Source: an uncultured Dorea sp. (GTDB lineage Bacteria; Bacillota; Clostridia; Lachnospirales; Lachnospiraceae). Taken from it: a stretch of 44,125 nt of DNA. Shown here one piece after another: positions 18,421 to 26,704 of the stretch. The stretch lies in contig CAJUTH010000031.1 of the NCBI GenBank assembly GCA_910589275.1, positions 1 through 44,125 of the forward strand, in the 5' to 3' direction. The stretch's first letter is position 1. The number at the start of each line of letters is the position of its first letter. The notes under the pieces were generated by a model that was not told the origin of the DNA, made no database searches, and saw only the letters and a program-made list of their open reading frames with translations. Both the position numbers and the translations under genes were made by a program.

Positions 18421-20226
18421 TTACTCCAATGTAAACGGCGCCCTGGTAACCGGAAAGTTCTTATTATAAAATGGATCTCCCTCATCCAATATTTTCTGCC
18501 ATTTTTTTTGAAAAATGCCAATTTCCCGCTGAAACCGCTGTTTCTTTTCCGCAGTATCTTCATAACCTCTGGACTTCGATTCATAGTGATACCATTCTGA
18601 AAAAGCATTAAAGACAATTAACTTATCCAATTCCCTAAGCTTCAAACAGTAATCCACATCATTGCACGCAACAACAAATCGTTCATCAAATCCTCCAACC
18701 TGCTGGAATAAGGATTTTTTTGTCATCATGCAGGCTGCTGTAACCGCACTGTAATTACAGTTAATTCTTGCCCGAACCATATATCCGTAATCATCCCTGC
18801 CAATTCCGGTATTCACATGGCCTGCATAGTTGCCAAAACCAACAACAACACCCGCATGCTGCACCGTATCGTCCGCATACAACAGCTTCGCGCCAACCGC
18901 TCCTACCTCTTCCCGCATACACAAGCCGAGCATTTCCGTAATGGACTCCGGAGCAATCAGTTCTGTATCATTGTTCAAAAATAAGAGATAATTCCCCTTG
19001 GCGTACTGAACCGCATAATTATTAATCGCCGCATAATTAAATCCCTTTTCCCATCTTATCACGCGAATGTTGTCATGCCGCTCTTTTAATTCATCATAAT
19101 AAACAAACGTCTCTTCTTCATTACTATTATTTTCAACAATAATAATTTCAAAGTTCTGATAGGCACTCTTCTCAAATAAAGAGCTGATACACAAATCCAA
19201 ATCCTTTACATGATCCTTATTTGGAATAATGATAGAAACCAGCGGCTCTCCATGAACGGCATATTTTACATGATACATCCCCCACAATCCCAGATGCTCA
19301 ACCGCTGCGTCAACTCCCATTCTCTCTAAATGATCTTCAATCGCTTTTTTTCCCGCTTCATAAGCATACATTTTGCTGGATGGATCCCCCGCTACAGAAT
19401 TCATATGGATTCTCCAATGATATAAAATCATAGGAATATGTTTGATTTTATTCGAATTTTCAATACAGCGGAACATCAAGTCATAATCCTGAGAGCCGTC
19501 ATATTCGCTGCGAAAACCACCGATTTTATTTATAATCTCTGTCTTTGCCACAAAAAAATGTGTGATATAATTATGAGAACGAAACAAGTCCATACTGAAA
19601 TCCGGTTTAAAATTCGGATCGATATGCTCTTTCGTATCATCCGTTATTTTATCCTCGTCCGTATAGATAATATCATACTTATCTTCTTGAAGTGCCTTTA
19701 CAATCTCATGCAATGCATTCGGAGCCAGTATATCATCATGATCAAACAGCCCGGTGTATTCACCTGATACAAGCTCTAACGCCGCATTTGTATTACCTGC
19801 AATTCCAAGATTCCTTTCCAAAATCTTGTACTTAATCCTAGAATCCATCTGGCTGTAACGCTCAAGCTCCTCCCTGACAGTTTTATCGTCTTCGCTTCCG
19901 TCCGCAATACATAATTCCCAGTTCTGATAAGTCTGGTTTCTGACTGAATCAATCATTTCCTGTAAGTATTCGAGCGGCGTCCGGTAGGTTGGTACAATAA
20001 TGCTGATTTTAGGTTCCCATCCAAACACAGTTTCTGTCTGTCTTTTCAATTCTTCCTCAGAAGGCTTGTGTGCTTCAAACCATATCTTATATGGTTTCCC
20101 TGCAGTATTTACCCTCATTACAATATATTCGCCAAGACCAGAAAAACCGTTGTCTTTTACATATTTTGCTATCTCTTTCACCGCGCTCGGCTTGATATGC
20201 CGCACGGCTTTTCTCAAAAAACCCAT
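18421..20226 (-). CDS. Glycosyltransferase with two GT2 domains
   Basis: This 601-aa cytoplasmic enzyme has a ~70-residue helical lead followed by two GT-A domains. The first is at ~73-300 (ISIIVPTYRTPLEY, FDHDD in the metal site, then TDEDKI and a GxxDYDLMFR motif). The second is at ~330-580 (VSIIIPNKDH, NNDTEL, then CNDVDYCLKLRE). This double-GT2 architecture is common in Gram-positive rhamnan and teichuronic-type clusters, where each domain adds a different sugar or linkage. It starts 35 bp after the GtrB-like gene and closes the aminosugar operon; the next gene downstream (the autolysin) has its own promoter. It may build the side chain that receives, or lies next to, the lipid-linked sugar. 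Confidence 0.88.
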   Translation of the reverse strand: MGFLRKAVRHIKPSAVKEIAKYVKDNGFSGLGEYIVMRVNTAGKPYKIWFEAHKPSEEELKRQTETVFGWEPKISIIVPTYRTPLEYLQEMIDSVRNQTYQNWELCIADGSEDDKTVREELERYSQMDSRIKYKILERNLGIAGNTNAALELVSGEYTGLFDHDDILAPNALHEIVKALQEDKYDIIYTDEDKITDDTKEHIDPNFKPDFSMDLFRSHNYITHFFVAKTEIINKIGGFRSEYDGSQDYDLMFRCIENSNKIKHIPMILYHWRIHMNSVAGDPSSKMYAYEAGKKAIEDHLERMGVDAAVEHLGLWGMYHVKYAVHGEPLVSIIIPNKDHVKDLDLCISSLFEKSAYQNFEIIIVENNSNEEETFVYYDELKERHDNIRVIRWEKGFNYAAINNYAVQYAKGNYLLFLNNDTELIAPESITEMLGLCMREEVGAVGAKLLYADDTVQHAGVVVGFGNYAGHVNTGIGRDDYGYMVRARINCNYSAVTAACMMTKKSLFQQVGGFDERFVVACNDVDYCLKLRELDKLIVFNAFSEWYHYESKSRGYEDTAEKKQRFQREIGIFQKKWQKILDEGDPFYNKNFPVTRAPFTLE

Positions 20227-20261
20227 TTTTCTCTCCCTATTCAGATGCCATGCCAGATGAC

Positions 20262-21188
20262 TTATTTCTTATCATTCAGCACCGTTCTTACAACATACAG
20301 CGGTCGTTCCTTTGACTGCATGAATATATTGCCTACATAGATCCCCACAACGCCCGTACACATAATTGACAGACCTCCCATCAGACACACCGTAGCAATC
20401 ATACTAGACCATCCCGGATTTACGTCCTTCACAAAATATTGAATAATAATCGCTAATATGGCAATTACGGAACAGAACATGATAAAAAATCCTAATCCAA
20501 CTGTAAATTTTAATAATTTATCCGATTGGGAAGTCAAAATTGACATCGCCATCTTCATACGTTTTCTGAAATCATAGGAAGATTTTCCTTCTTTCCTTGG
20601 ATCGTGTTCCACATCAATGGCAGTCTGTTTAAATCCAAGCCATTTTACATAGATAACAAAAGCCCTGTGCAATTCCCTCATCCTGCAATAGTTATCAATT
20701 ACAATTCTCTTACTAATACTGAAATTACAAATGGCCGGATCGTAATTGCCGTCAGACGCCCATGAATATACCTTATAGAAAATCTTGGAAACAAGAACCT
20801 TTAAGAAACCGTCTTTTCTATTCTTTCTTCTAGCAAACACAGCGTCATAATCACCCTCTAGCGCTTTATGATACAGATTCGCAATTTCCTCCGGTCGGTC
20901 CTGAAGATCGCAGTCCATAACGACTACCCAGTCTCCCGAACTGTAATCCAGCCCTGCTGTTATAGCCTGAATCTGCCCAAAGTTCCTCGCCAGCTCTATT
21001 CCAACGATATGCTTGTCCTTCTCACACAGTTTCTGGATAACCTCCCACGAATTCTGGGGGCAGTTATCATTTACAAGAATAATCTCATATTCCTTTACCA
21101 GACTGCTTACAGTCACCGTTAATCTCTCACATAATTCTTCCAATGCCGCTTTACAGCCATACACAGGAATTACTACCGACATATCCAT
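20262..21188 (-). CDS. GtrB/ArnC-type polyprenyl-phosphate glycosyltransferase
   Basis: This 308-aa GT2 enzyme is of the dolichol-phosphate mannose synthase class. The catalytic domain covers residues 1-215 with MSVVIPVYG, ARNFGQ (67-72) and MDCDLQDRPE (91-100; D92 and D94 bind metal). Two membrane helices (about 228-252 and 262-292) end the protein. Such enzymes load a sugar from a nucleotide donor onto undecaprenyl phosphate at the inner face of the membrane. Relatives include GtrB, ArnC, CsbB/YkoT and streptococcal GacI. The start has GGAG 9 nt upstream and the gene begins 12 nt after the DMT pair, its likely flippase. Confidence 0.92.
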   Translation of the reverse strand: MDMSVVIPVYGCKAALEELCERLTVTVSSLVKEYEIILVNDNCPQNSWEVIQKLCEKDKHIVGIELARNFGQIQAITAGLDYSSGDWVVVMDCDLQDRPEEIANLYHKALEGDYDAVFARRKNRKDGFLKVLVSKIFYKVYSWASDGNYDPAICNFSISKRIVIDNYCRMRELHRAFVIYVKWLGFKQTAIDVEHDPRKEGKSSYDFRKRMKMAMSILTSQSDKLLKFTVGLGFFIMFCSVIAILAIIIQYFVKDVNPGWSSMIATVCLMGGLSIMCTGVVGIYVGNIFMQSKERPLYVVRTVLNDKK

Positions 21189-21200
21189 ACGTTTATACTC

Positions 21201-21542
21201 CTACATGTAAAATACAAATATTCCCAATAAAACCAAGACATTGCCCATTACTTTTTTTTTGGTAATCTTTTCCTTAAAAAAGATATAACTCAAAAACATA
21301 ATCAAAAGATATCCCAGCGATTCAATTACTGGTCCGTTCTTATATTCCACACCCCGGTATGCAAGAATCGTTGTAATCGTGGACAATACCATCATTCCAT
21401 ATCCAATAATTACATAAGGATTCATATATTCCCGGATAATTGAGTCATACTTCTTCTTTGCGCTTTTTTTCAGCAGTATCTGGGAAAACGACGCAATCAC
21501 TACCGATGATAATAACAACAATATATATATATTAATTTCCAT
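21201..21542 (-). CDS. Small DMT-superfamily (EamA/SMR-like) membrane protein, half 2
   Basis: This 113-aa protein has four predicted membrane helices, the size of a half EamA or SMR unit. The ATG at 21,542 is used; a GTG one codon earlier is possible. It overlaps the end of the preceding four-helix gene by 11 bp and has no clear ribosome site, so translation is probably coupled. Two adjacent four-helix proteins beside a GtrB/ArnC enzyme recall ArnE/ArnF, which flip undecaprenyl-phosphate-L-Ara4N as a heterodimer. The stretch encoding ITKKKVMG contains an A9 tract at 21,260-21,252. Export of a drug or other metabolite is an alternative role, but the context favours lipid-sugar flipping. Confidence 0.82.
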   Translation of the reverse strand: MEINIYILLLLSSVVIASFSQILLKKSAKKKYDSIIREYMNPYVIIGYGMMVLSTITTILAYRGVEYKNGPVIESLGYLLIMFLSYIFFKEKITKKKVMGNVLVLLGIFVFYM

Positions 21543-21903
21543 CACTATTTACAATAATCGTCCCTGCAAGAACGATCAGCACTCCTATTATATTCTGAAC
21601 TGTAATTCCTTCGTGGAAGAACACTGCCGCCCATACCATTGACCACAAAAGCGCAATCGCTCGGTTGGCATATGCAATCGACAAATCAAACTTCTTAATA
21701 ATCTGCTGCCACAGCAGCGCGTATACTCCCAGTATGCAGATCTCTATTCCATAAAATAAGATAAAACGAAAACTTAAGAATTCATTCGCCGAAGCAAACT
21801 TCGCCGCCACCCCAGACATGGTATAGATAACGATAATTCCCTGAAGCAGCAAAATATCCTTGACAGTTATTTTACGCTTTGTCTGATTTGTCTCTTCATT
21901 CAT
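21532..21903 (-). CDS. Small DMT-superfamily (EamA/SMR-like) membrane protein, half 1
   Basis: The frame is open from 21,942, but ATG 21,903 is the likely start. It forms a 4-bp ATGA overlap with the ATP-grasp stop, has GAGG about 11 nt upstream, and gives a polar N-terminus before the first helix. The 123-aa product has four hydrophobic helices and an EamA-type ALLWSMVWAAVFFHEG motif near the last two. It is the natural partner of the next gene. Together they have the eight to ten helices of a full DMT transporter, and they are proposed to flip the sugar-phospholipid made by the GtrB-like enzyme. Confidence 0.82.
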   Translation of the reverse strand: MNEETNQTKRKITVKDILLLQGIIVIYTMSGVAAKFASANEFLSFRFILFYGIEICILGVYALLWQQIIKKFDLSIAYANRAIALLWSMVWAAVFFHEGITVQNIIGVLIVLAGTIIVNSDGN

Positions 21904-23045
21904 AGCCTTGTCAACCTCACAGCTTCTTCCATTGTACTGCATGCCAAAATATAAAATCCATAACGGGACGAACTGTCCACGATCTCTTTTTCCGGATTAA
22001 CATCCATCTCGCTGGCACTATATACTAGCTCCGGAAATTCTTTACATATCTTTTGGTAATTCTCATAATCTTCCTGCGAGAACAGAAAACGAATCGCCGC
22101 AATCTTTGGAGAATTTTCCCGGATGAACTGCGGCGGCTCTCCCGCCGCAGTCTGGATTACCATTTTTACAAAATCATATCCTGTCGATATCTGAACCAGA
22201 TCCGAGCCAATACAGTCTCCGCCCATCCTTGAGCCTATTTCAATAATACTTACATTTCCCTCTTTATCAACCTTAAATTCGGAATGGGAAGCGCCATAGC
22301 TGACCTCCAGAGCGTCCAGCGCCTGAAAAATCTGTGCCTTCACTTTCTCTTCCATTGCCTCATTTAATCCAGAGGGTTCCATATGTCCAATCTCAATAAA
22401 ATGCGGATGACCTGTCGTATATTTTTTCGTTATGGCAAGATACTGGTGTTTTCCCTCAAAGGAGATACACTCGCAGCTATATTCCTCTCCCTCCAGATAC
22501 TCTTCTATAATTGCCCTTTTCTCAAAAGAATTTTCCCTTGCGGCTTCAATTGCCTCCGTCAGCAGATCCCATGATTCCAGCTTCATAATCCCTCTGCTTC
22601 CCGAACGGTCTGTTGGTTTCACAATTACAGGCAGTCTCATCTTTTTAATCTGCTCCAGATCTGTTCCACTATCAATGATATGAAACTCTGGCGTCGGTAC
22701 GCCGGCTTCCATAAAAGCTTTCCGCATTTCATATTTATTCGTGGATATTCTTATATTTCTCTCACTGTTACAGGGAAGCCCCAAATTCCGCGCAAGATAA
22801 TTTACCGTAATTCCCGCCAAATCAGATCCGATGGACGCCACCGCATTGGGGTTGATCTCCTTACATTTTTCTAATATTTCTTCTTTCTCTACAATACTGA
22901 TCGGATAAAAATAATCTGCAGTTTTTTCTCCGACTGCGCCGTCCTTCCATGCAAAGACATGCGTCTCATATCCCATTTCCTTTGCCTTTAAGATTAATGG
23001 ATTCTGAAATTCATTTGCACCGATAATTACTATCTTCTTCACCAT
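21900..23045 (-). CDS. ATP-grasp ligase (carbamoyl-phosphate-synthase-like family)
   Basis: This 381-aa cytoplasmic enzyme has the N-terminal Rossmann-like start (VKKIVIIGANEFQ) and the ATP-grasp core. Landmarks are VIVKPTDRSGSRG (phosphate-binding lysine and glycine loop, ~135-147), IIEEYLEGEEYSCE (adenine-side acidic residues) and IIEIGSRMGGDCIG (metal-binding E and the N/S-R-x-G-G segment). Family members form an acyl-phosphate and couple it to an amine or other nucleophile, as in amino-acid ligases. It lies between the sugar aminotransferase/epimerase pair and the flippase pair. A reasonable inference is therefore that it acylates the new 4-amino group with an amino acid or similar acid. 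The substrate is not readable. GAGAGG precedes the ATG. Confidence 0.85.
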   Translation of the reverse strand: MVKKIVIIGANEFQNPLILKAKEMGYETHVFAWKDGAVGEKTADYFYPISIVEKEEILEKCKEINPNAVASIGSDLAGITVNYLARNLGLPCNSERNIRISTNKYEMRKAFMEAGVPTPEFHIIDSGTDLEQIKKMRLPVIVKPTDRSGSRGIMKLESWDLLTEAIEAARENSFEKRAIIEEYLEGEEYSCECISFEGKHQYLAITKKYTTGHPHFIEIGHMEPSGLNEAMEEKVKAQIFQALDALEVSYGASHSEFKVDKEGNVSIIEIGSRMGGDCIGSDLVQISTGYDFVKMVIQTAAGEPPQFIRENSPKIAAIRFLFSQEDYENYQKICKEFPELVYSASEMDVNPEKEIVDSSSRYGFYILACSTMEEAVRLTRL

Positions 23046-23058
23046 AACACCTCTCGCG

Positions 23059-24072
23059 CTATTCTTTCGTACGGCTCTCTACCAGAACATTCCAGCGTCC
23101 GCTTTCCAGTTCTCTCTTATAATCCTTCATAATATCAACATAGGAAGTATACTCCGGCACAAAGCCAAAATCTTCTTTTGCCTTTGTCATATCAAACAGG
23201 AACGAGGGCGTATTATTCGGCTTATCCGGACGGTAAATGATCTCTGACTGCTTATCTCCTCCAAATACCTGAATTACCGCCTTTACCTGATCCTCTAGGT
23301 CAAGCTCCGTACCAGAGGTCATATTATAAAGCCCATAGGTCTTATCACTTTCCAACGCCTTTACAAAGGCTGTCGCAACGTCTTTCACATAGATAATATC
23401 TCTTGTAATATGCGGATCTCCCCAGATTTCAATTGGCTCTCCCTTTTCTGCCTTCTCAATAAAGGTCTGAATTCCAGACTTGTACGGTTTTCCATTCACA
23501 TAAATCGTTGCATGAGGCCCCACACCGTAAACCGGCGGAAAACGGAAGCATGCACACTGCATACCATGCTGCTGGTTATAATATTCCATTACATCAATCG
23601 CCGCATTTTTGGAAATAACATACACCGCGTGATCGCCTGTAAATTTGAAATCCCTTGGTTCCGATTCCTTCAACGCCACTCCCTTTTTCCATGCGCCGGA
23701 CACATCTGAATAGGAAGAGCAATTGATCAGCTTCCGAACTCCATTCCTGCGGCAATACTCCAGAACATTGATCGTCCCAATGACATTAACCTCAAAATAT
23801 TCATCTGCATTCTCGTCCTCTGTAAGATCCACCTTCGCATTTGCCGGAAGCAGCCCTGCAAGAAGAATCACTCCCTCCACGCCTTCTATAGGAAGCTTAT
23901 CAAAATCTTTTTTATTCGTAATATCAAGTTCAATAAACTCCGCTCCCATTTTTTCCAGCATAGGCTGAACCTTCCTATTGCGCCCGGTTGCAATTACTTC
24001 TTTTCCTGATTCAATTAACTTTTCCACCGTATATAACCCGATAAATCCGGTTGCTCCTATTACTATAACCAT
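23059..24072 (-). CDS. NAD-dependent sugar epimerase/dehydratase (extended SDR)
   Basis: This 337-aa enzyme has the dinucleotide-binding motif GATGFIG (6-12), an NVIGTINVLEYCR helix typical of extended SDRs, the active-site serine in NCSSYSD, and the YVISK catalytic Tyr/Lys pair. GDPHITRDIIYVKDVA is the substrate-side motif near residue 220. The early motif is GATGFIG rather than the GGAGFIG usual in RmlB. The enzyme is therefore more likely a 4-epimerase, reductase or late dehydratase than RmlB itself. It begins 10 bp after the aminotransferase with AGGAGG upstream. Its place suggests tailoring of the same nucleotide sugar. The exact reaction is uncertain. Confidence 0.85.
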   Translation of the reverse strand: MVIVIGATGFIGLYTVEKLIESGKEVIATGRNRKVQPMLEKMGAEFIELDITNKKDFDKLPIEGVEGVILLAGLLPANAKVDLTEDENADEYFEVNVIGTINVLEYCRRNGVRKLINCSSYSDVSGAWKKGVALKESEPRDFKFTGDHAVYVISKNAAIDVMEYYNQQHGMQCACFRFPPVYGVGPHATIYVNGKPYKSGIQTFIEKAEKGEPIEIWGDPHITRDIIYVKDVATAFVKALESDKTYGLYNMTSGTELDLEDQVKAVIQVFGGDKQSEIIYRPDKPNNTPSFLFDMTKAKEDFGFVPEYTSYVDIMKDYKRELESGRWNVLVESRTKE

Positions 24073-24082
24073 TTTTTCCTCC

Positions 24083-25210
24083 TTATTGATAGAATCCCTT
24101 CACTTTATCGATAATAACCTCTGCTTCCTCTTTCTGCAATCCATAATATAACGGCAGACGCATAAGGCGTTCGCTTTCTCTGGTTGTATACACATCCTCT
24201 CCGTGGAAACGGCCGAATTTGATACCCGCCGGAGCCGTATGAAGAGGAATGTAGTGAAATACTGCCTGAATCCCATTTCCTTTCAAATGAGCAATTAATT
24301 TAGTTCTTTCTTCCAAATCCCGCGCTTTGATATAAAACATATGTGCATTATGTACGCAGCCTTCTGGTACAACGGGAAGCTCTATTTTGCCGGAATCTGC
24401 TAAATCTTTTAAGCCTTCGTAATATTGATTCCAAATCGACAGCCTCTTGTTATTTATCAATTCCGCATTTTCCAATTGCGCATATAAATACGCCGCGTTC
24501 ATATCGCTGGGAAGGTAAGACGAGCCATAATTAACCCATGTATACTTATCGATCTGACCTCTGAAAAATTTGCTCCGGTTGGTTCCCTTCTCCCTGAGAA
24601 TCTCAGCGTCTTCAATCTTAGATTCATCCTTAATCAGTAAAGCGCCTCCTTCGCCCATGCTGTAATTCTTGGTCTCATGAAAACTATAACATCCATAATC
24701 CCCCATTGTTCCTAATGGCTTTCCGTGATAGGTGCTCATCACTCCCTGCGCGGCATCCTCTATCACAATCAAATGATGCCTGTCCGCAATTTCCATTATT
24801 TTATCCATCTCGCAGGCAATCCCTGCGTAGTGGACCGGTACGATTGCTTTAGTCTTCTCCGTAATGGCGTCTTCAATGAAATTCTCATCTATATTCATGG
24901 TATCTGGACGGATATCCACAAATACAACTCTAGCGCCGCGCAAAACAAAGGCGTCTGCCGTAGATACAAAGGTATAAGAAGGCATGATCACCTCATCTCC
25001 TTCTTTGATATCCGCCAAAAGCGCCGCCATCTCTGTCGCATGGGTACAGGAAGTTGTGAGCAATGCTTTTGACGTACCGGTATGCTCCTCCAGCCAGCTA
25101 TTGCATTTTTTGGTAAACTCTCCGTCGCCGCATATTTTTTTATTTTCCACCGCCTGTTTGATATATTCAATCTCCTTGCCCAGATACGGAGGCACATTAA
25201 AATGTATCAT
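24083..25210 (-). CDS. wecE: dTDP-4-amino-4,6-dideoxygalactose transaminase (WecE/RffA type)
   Basis: This 375-aa PLP enzyme of the DegT/DnrJ/EryC1 family resembles E. coli WecE along its whole length. Shared landmarks include CGDGxFT near 27-33, PSYTFVSTADAFVLRGA, FVD(I/V)RPDTMNIDE, VPVHYAG, EDAAQGVMSTY, SFHETKNY with the PLP lysine at K181 (same number as in WecE), REKGTNRS.FFRGQ.DKYTW and VFHYIPLH. It should convert dTDP-4-keto-6-deoxyglucose plus glutamate to dTDP-4-amino-4,6-dideoxygalactose. The donor-making genes rmlA and rmlB are not in the window. It is the first gene after an extended -10 promoter, with AAGGAG upstream of its ATG. The assignment to the WecE group rests on remembered family sequence, not on a search. 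Confidence 0.93.
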   Translation of the reverse strand: MIHFNVPPYLGKEIEYIKQAVENKKICGDGEFTKKCNSWLEEHTGTSKALLTTSCTHATEMAALLADIKEGDEVIMPSYTFVSTADAFVLRGARVVFVDIRPDTMNIDENFIEDAITEKTKAIVPVHYAGIACEMDKIMEIADRHHLIVIEDAAQGVMSTYHGKPLGTMGDYGCYSFHETKNYSMGEGGALLIKDESKIEDAEILREKGTNRSKFFRGQIDKYTWVNYGSSYLPSDMNAAYLYAQLENAELINNKRLSIWNQYYEGLKDLADSGKIELPVVPEGCVHNAHMFYIKARDLEERTKLIAHLKGNGIQAVFHYIPLHTAPAGIKFGRFHGEDVYTTRESERLMRLPLYYGLQKEEAEVIIDKVKGFYQ

Positions 25211-25309
25211 ACTTTTCTTCTCCTTTATTCTTTAACTATCATCATCAGAATATTTTTTAATATAGACAGTCCGCCTAAGTTATCGCTATCCACTTATGTT
25301 TATCGTATT

Positions 25310-25338
25310 ATTATATCAAATTTCCATCATAATGACTA
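25310..25338 (-). promoter_or_regulatory. Extended -10 promoter of the aminosugar operon
   Basis: On the minus strand TGATATAAT (25,318-25,310) is an extended -10 with a perfect hexamer. TAGTCA (25,338-25,333; 4/6) is the -35 at 17 bp. The leader to wecE is about 95 nt. It lies in the 162-bp gap between the GT-C-like gene and wecE. Confidence 0.75.
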
Positions 25339-25372
25339 GTAAAAATTTCCTTGTTGAACTGTTTATTACTCA

Positions 25373-26704
25373 TTAATATTTCACATATAAAACACAAAAC
25401 ATAGAGTAAAAAGACAAACCAAGCATAAACAGGCACATCACGTGCGCGATACCAGATGCAGCCTTTTCATTCAGGCATGCGCCAATACTCCTCACTCCAG
25501 CCGTTATCAGCAGCGCCAGCGGCACCAGCATCGGCATGCAATACCTTCCCTGCGCCTGAAAATCGTTAAAATACGAATAATAAAGACTAAGCGCTATAGT
25601 AAATGCGCATACTCCGCACATACACCCATAAAACAACGCCTTGTCCCAATTTATCTTTTTCTTTTTTCTAAGATACGGAATCAACGCTATGATATTTCCA
25701 AAAAATCCTATTCCCATCAGACAGTAATATATTTTGTAGTATATCTCTTCAAGAAAATACTCCATATAACCGAACGCGGCAACAAAACTCTGCATAGAAC
25801 TCTTTATCCATTGCATATCGATAAGTACATACTTCAAACTGTATCCCAGATTTGACGGAGTAGCCCGGTTTGACGGCTTAAAATTCTCCGCGGCGTTTAA
25901 TTCAGCGCACTCGCTTGACGCACGCATTCCCATAATATCCCCACCATACAGAAATCCATTCCTTATAAACCACCAGCCGGCAACAAGAAATGCACTGAGC
26001 GCTGCCCAGCCTGTCCTTATCAAAAGAAATTGTACTTTATTCTCTATATCTTTATCCAAAATCACAGAAAAAAGACAATATACCGCTCCAAACAAAATCA
26101 TACCATAAGCATTATAATAGGAAAGTGCGCAGAACCCTAACCCACATCCTAAAAAAATGCAGCTTTTTGTATCCCAGCTTTTATCTTTACCACAGAGAAG
26201 CGCATAAATAATCCATGCTACAGAAAATACTGCAATACTGTCGCAATTCACATACCCGGATATATAAATAAACTCAGGCAACAGCGCAACGGTCAAAACG
26301 AAAAGCCATCGATATATGCCGTCAAATAATCTGGCTCCGATTTTTAAACAAAAAATAACGGTTCCCATAGAAAAAAGCATACTAACTAATCGAGCCGCAT
26401 ATAACAAGCTCAGTGCATCTTCTCCAAATAAACCCACAAACTTCATGAGCAGCGCCGAAAATATATACGTATTAATTGGAGTAAATGCATACGAAATCCC
26501 CCATGTCTCATCCAAAATTTCAGGAGCATCCCCTCTTGGAAGACTAGAATATTCATATATATATTTCGGAATTTGATACCGCATGGCCTCATCCGGCGCC
26601 CCATTATACGGCAGAAGAAATACTACCGTCAAATATAATGAAAAAACTAATAACAAAAACAAAAAAGTATCCTTCCTGTCTTTAATTTTTTCAATCTTTA
26701 TCAT
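25373..26704 (-). CDS. GT-C-like polytopic glycosyltransferase (DUF2142/PMT-like)
   Basis: This 443-aa membrane protein has about ten to eleven hydrophobic helices. Right after the first helix the extracytoplasmic loop reads PYNGAPDEAMRY. The acidic DE pair there is the hallmark of GT-C enzymes that use polyprenyl-phosphate sugars, including DUF2142, GT39/83 and ArnT-like families. In this context it could transfer the lipid-linked sugar to a surface polymer outside the membrane, as ArnT or GacL do. Its ATG overlaps the stop of the upstream 254-aa gene (ATGA), so the two are coupled. A separate promoter precedes the next gene. The fold class is likely; the role is inferred from neighbours. 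Confidence 0.72.
   Translation of the reverse strand: MIKIEKIKDRKDTFLFLLLVFSLYLTVVFLLPYNGAPDEAMRYQIPKYIYEYSSLPRGDAPEILDETWGISYAFTPINTYIFSALLMKFVGLFGEDALSLLYAARLVSMLFSMGTVIFCLKIGARLFDGIYRWLFVLTVALLPEFIYISGYVNCDSIAVFSVAWIIYALLCGKDKSWDTKSCIFLGCGLGFCALSYYNAYGMILFGAVYCLFSVILDKDIENKVQFLLIRTGWAALSAFLVAGWWFIRNGFLYGGDIMGMRASSECAELNAAENFKPSNRATPSNLGYSLKYVLIDMQWIKSSMQSFVAAFGYMEYFLEEIYYKIYYCLMGIGFFGNIIALIPYLRKKKKINWDKALFYGCMCGVCAFTIALSLYYSYFNDFQAQGRYCMPMLVPLALLITAGVRSIGACLNEKAASGIAHVMCLFMLGLSFYSMFCVLYVKY

Noticed and set aside
18389..18421. Possible hairpin after the double-GT2 gene
   Set aside because: The pairing (ctgt/acag plus mismatches) is too short and no T tract follows; the repeated gttcac is more noticeable than the stem.
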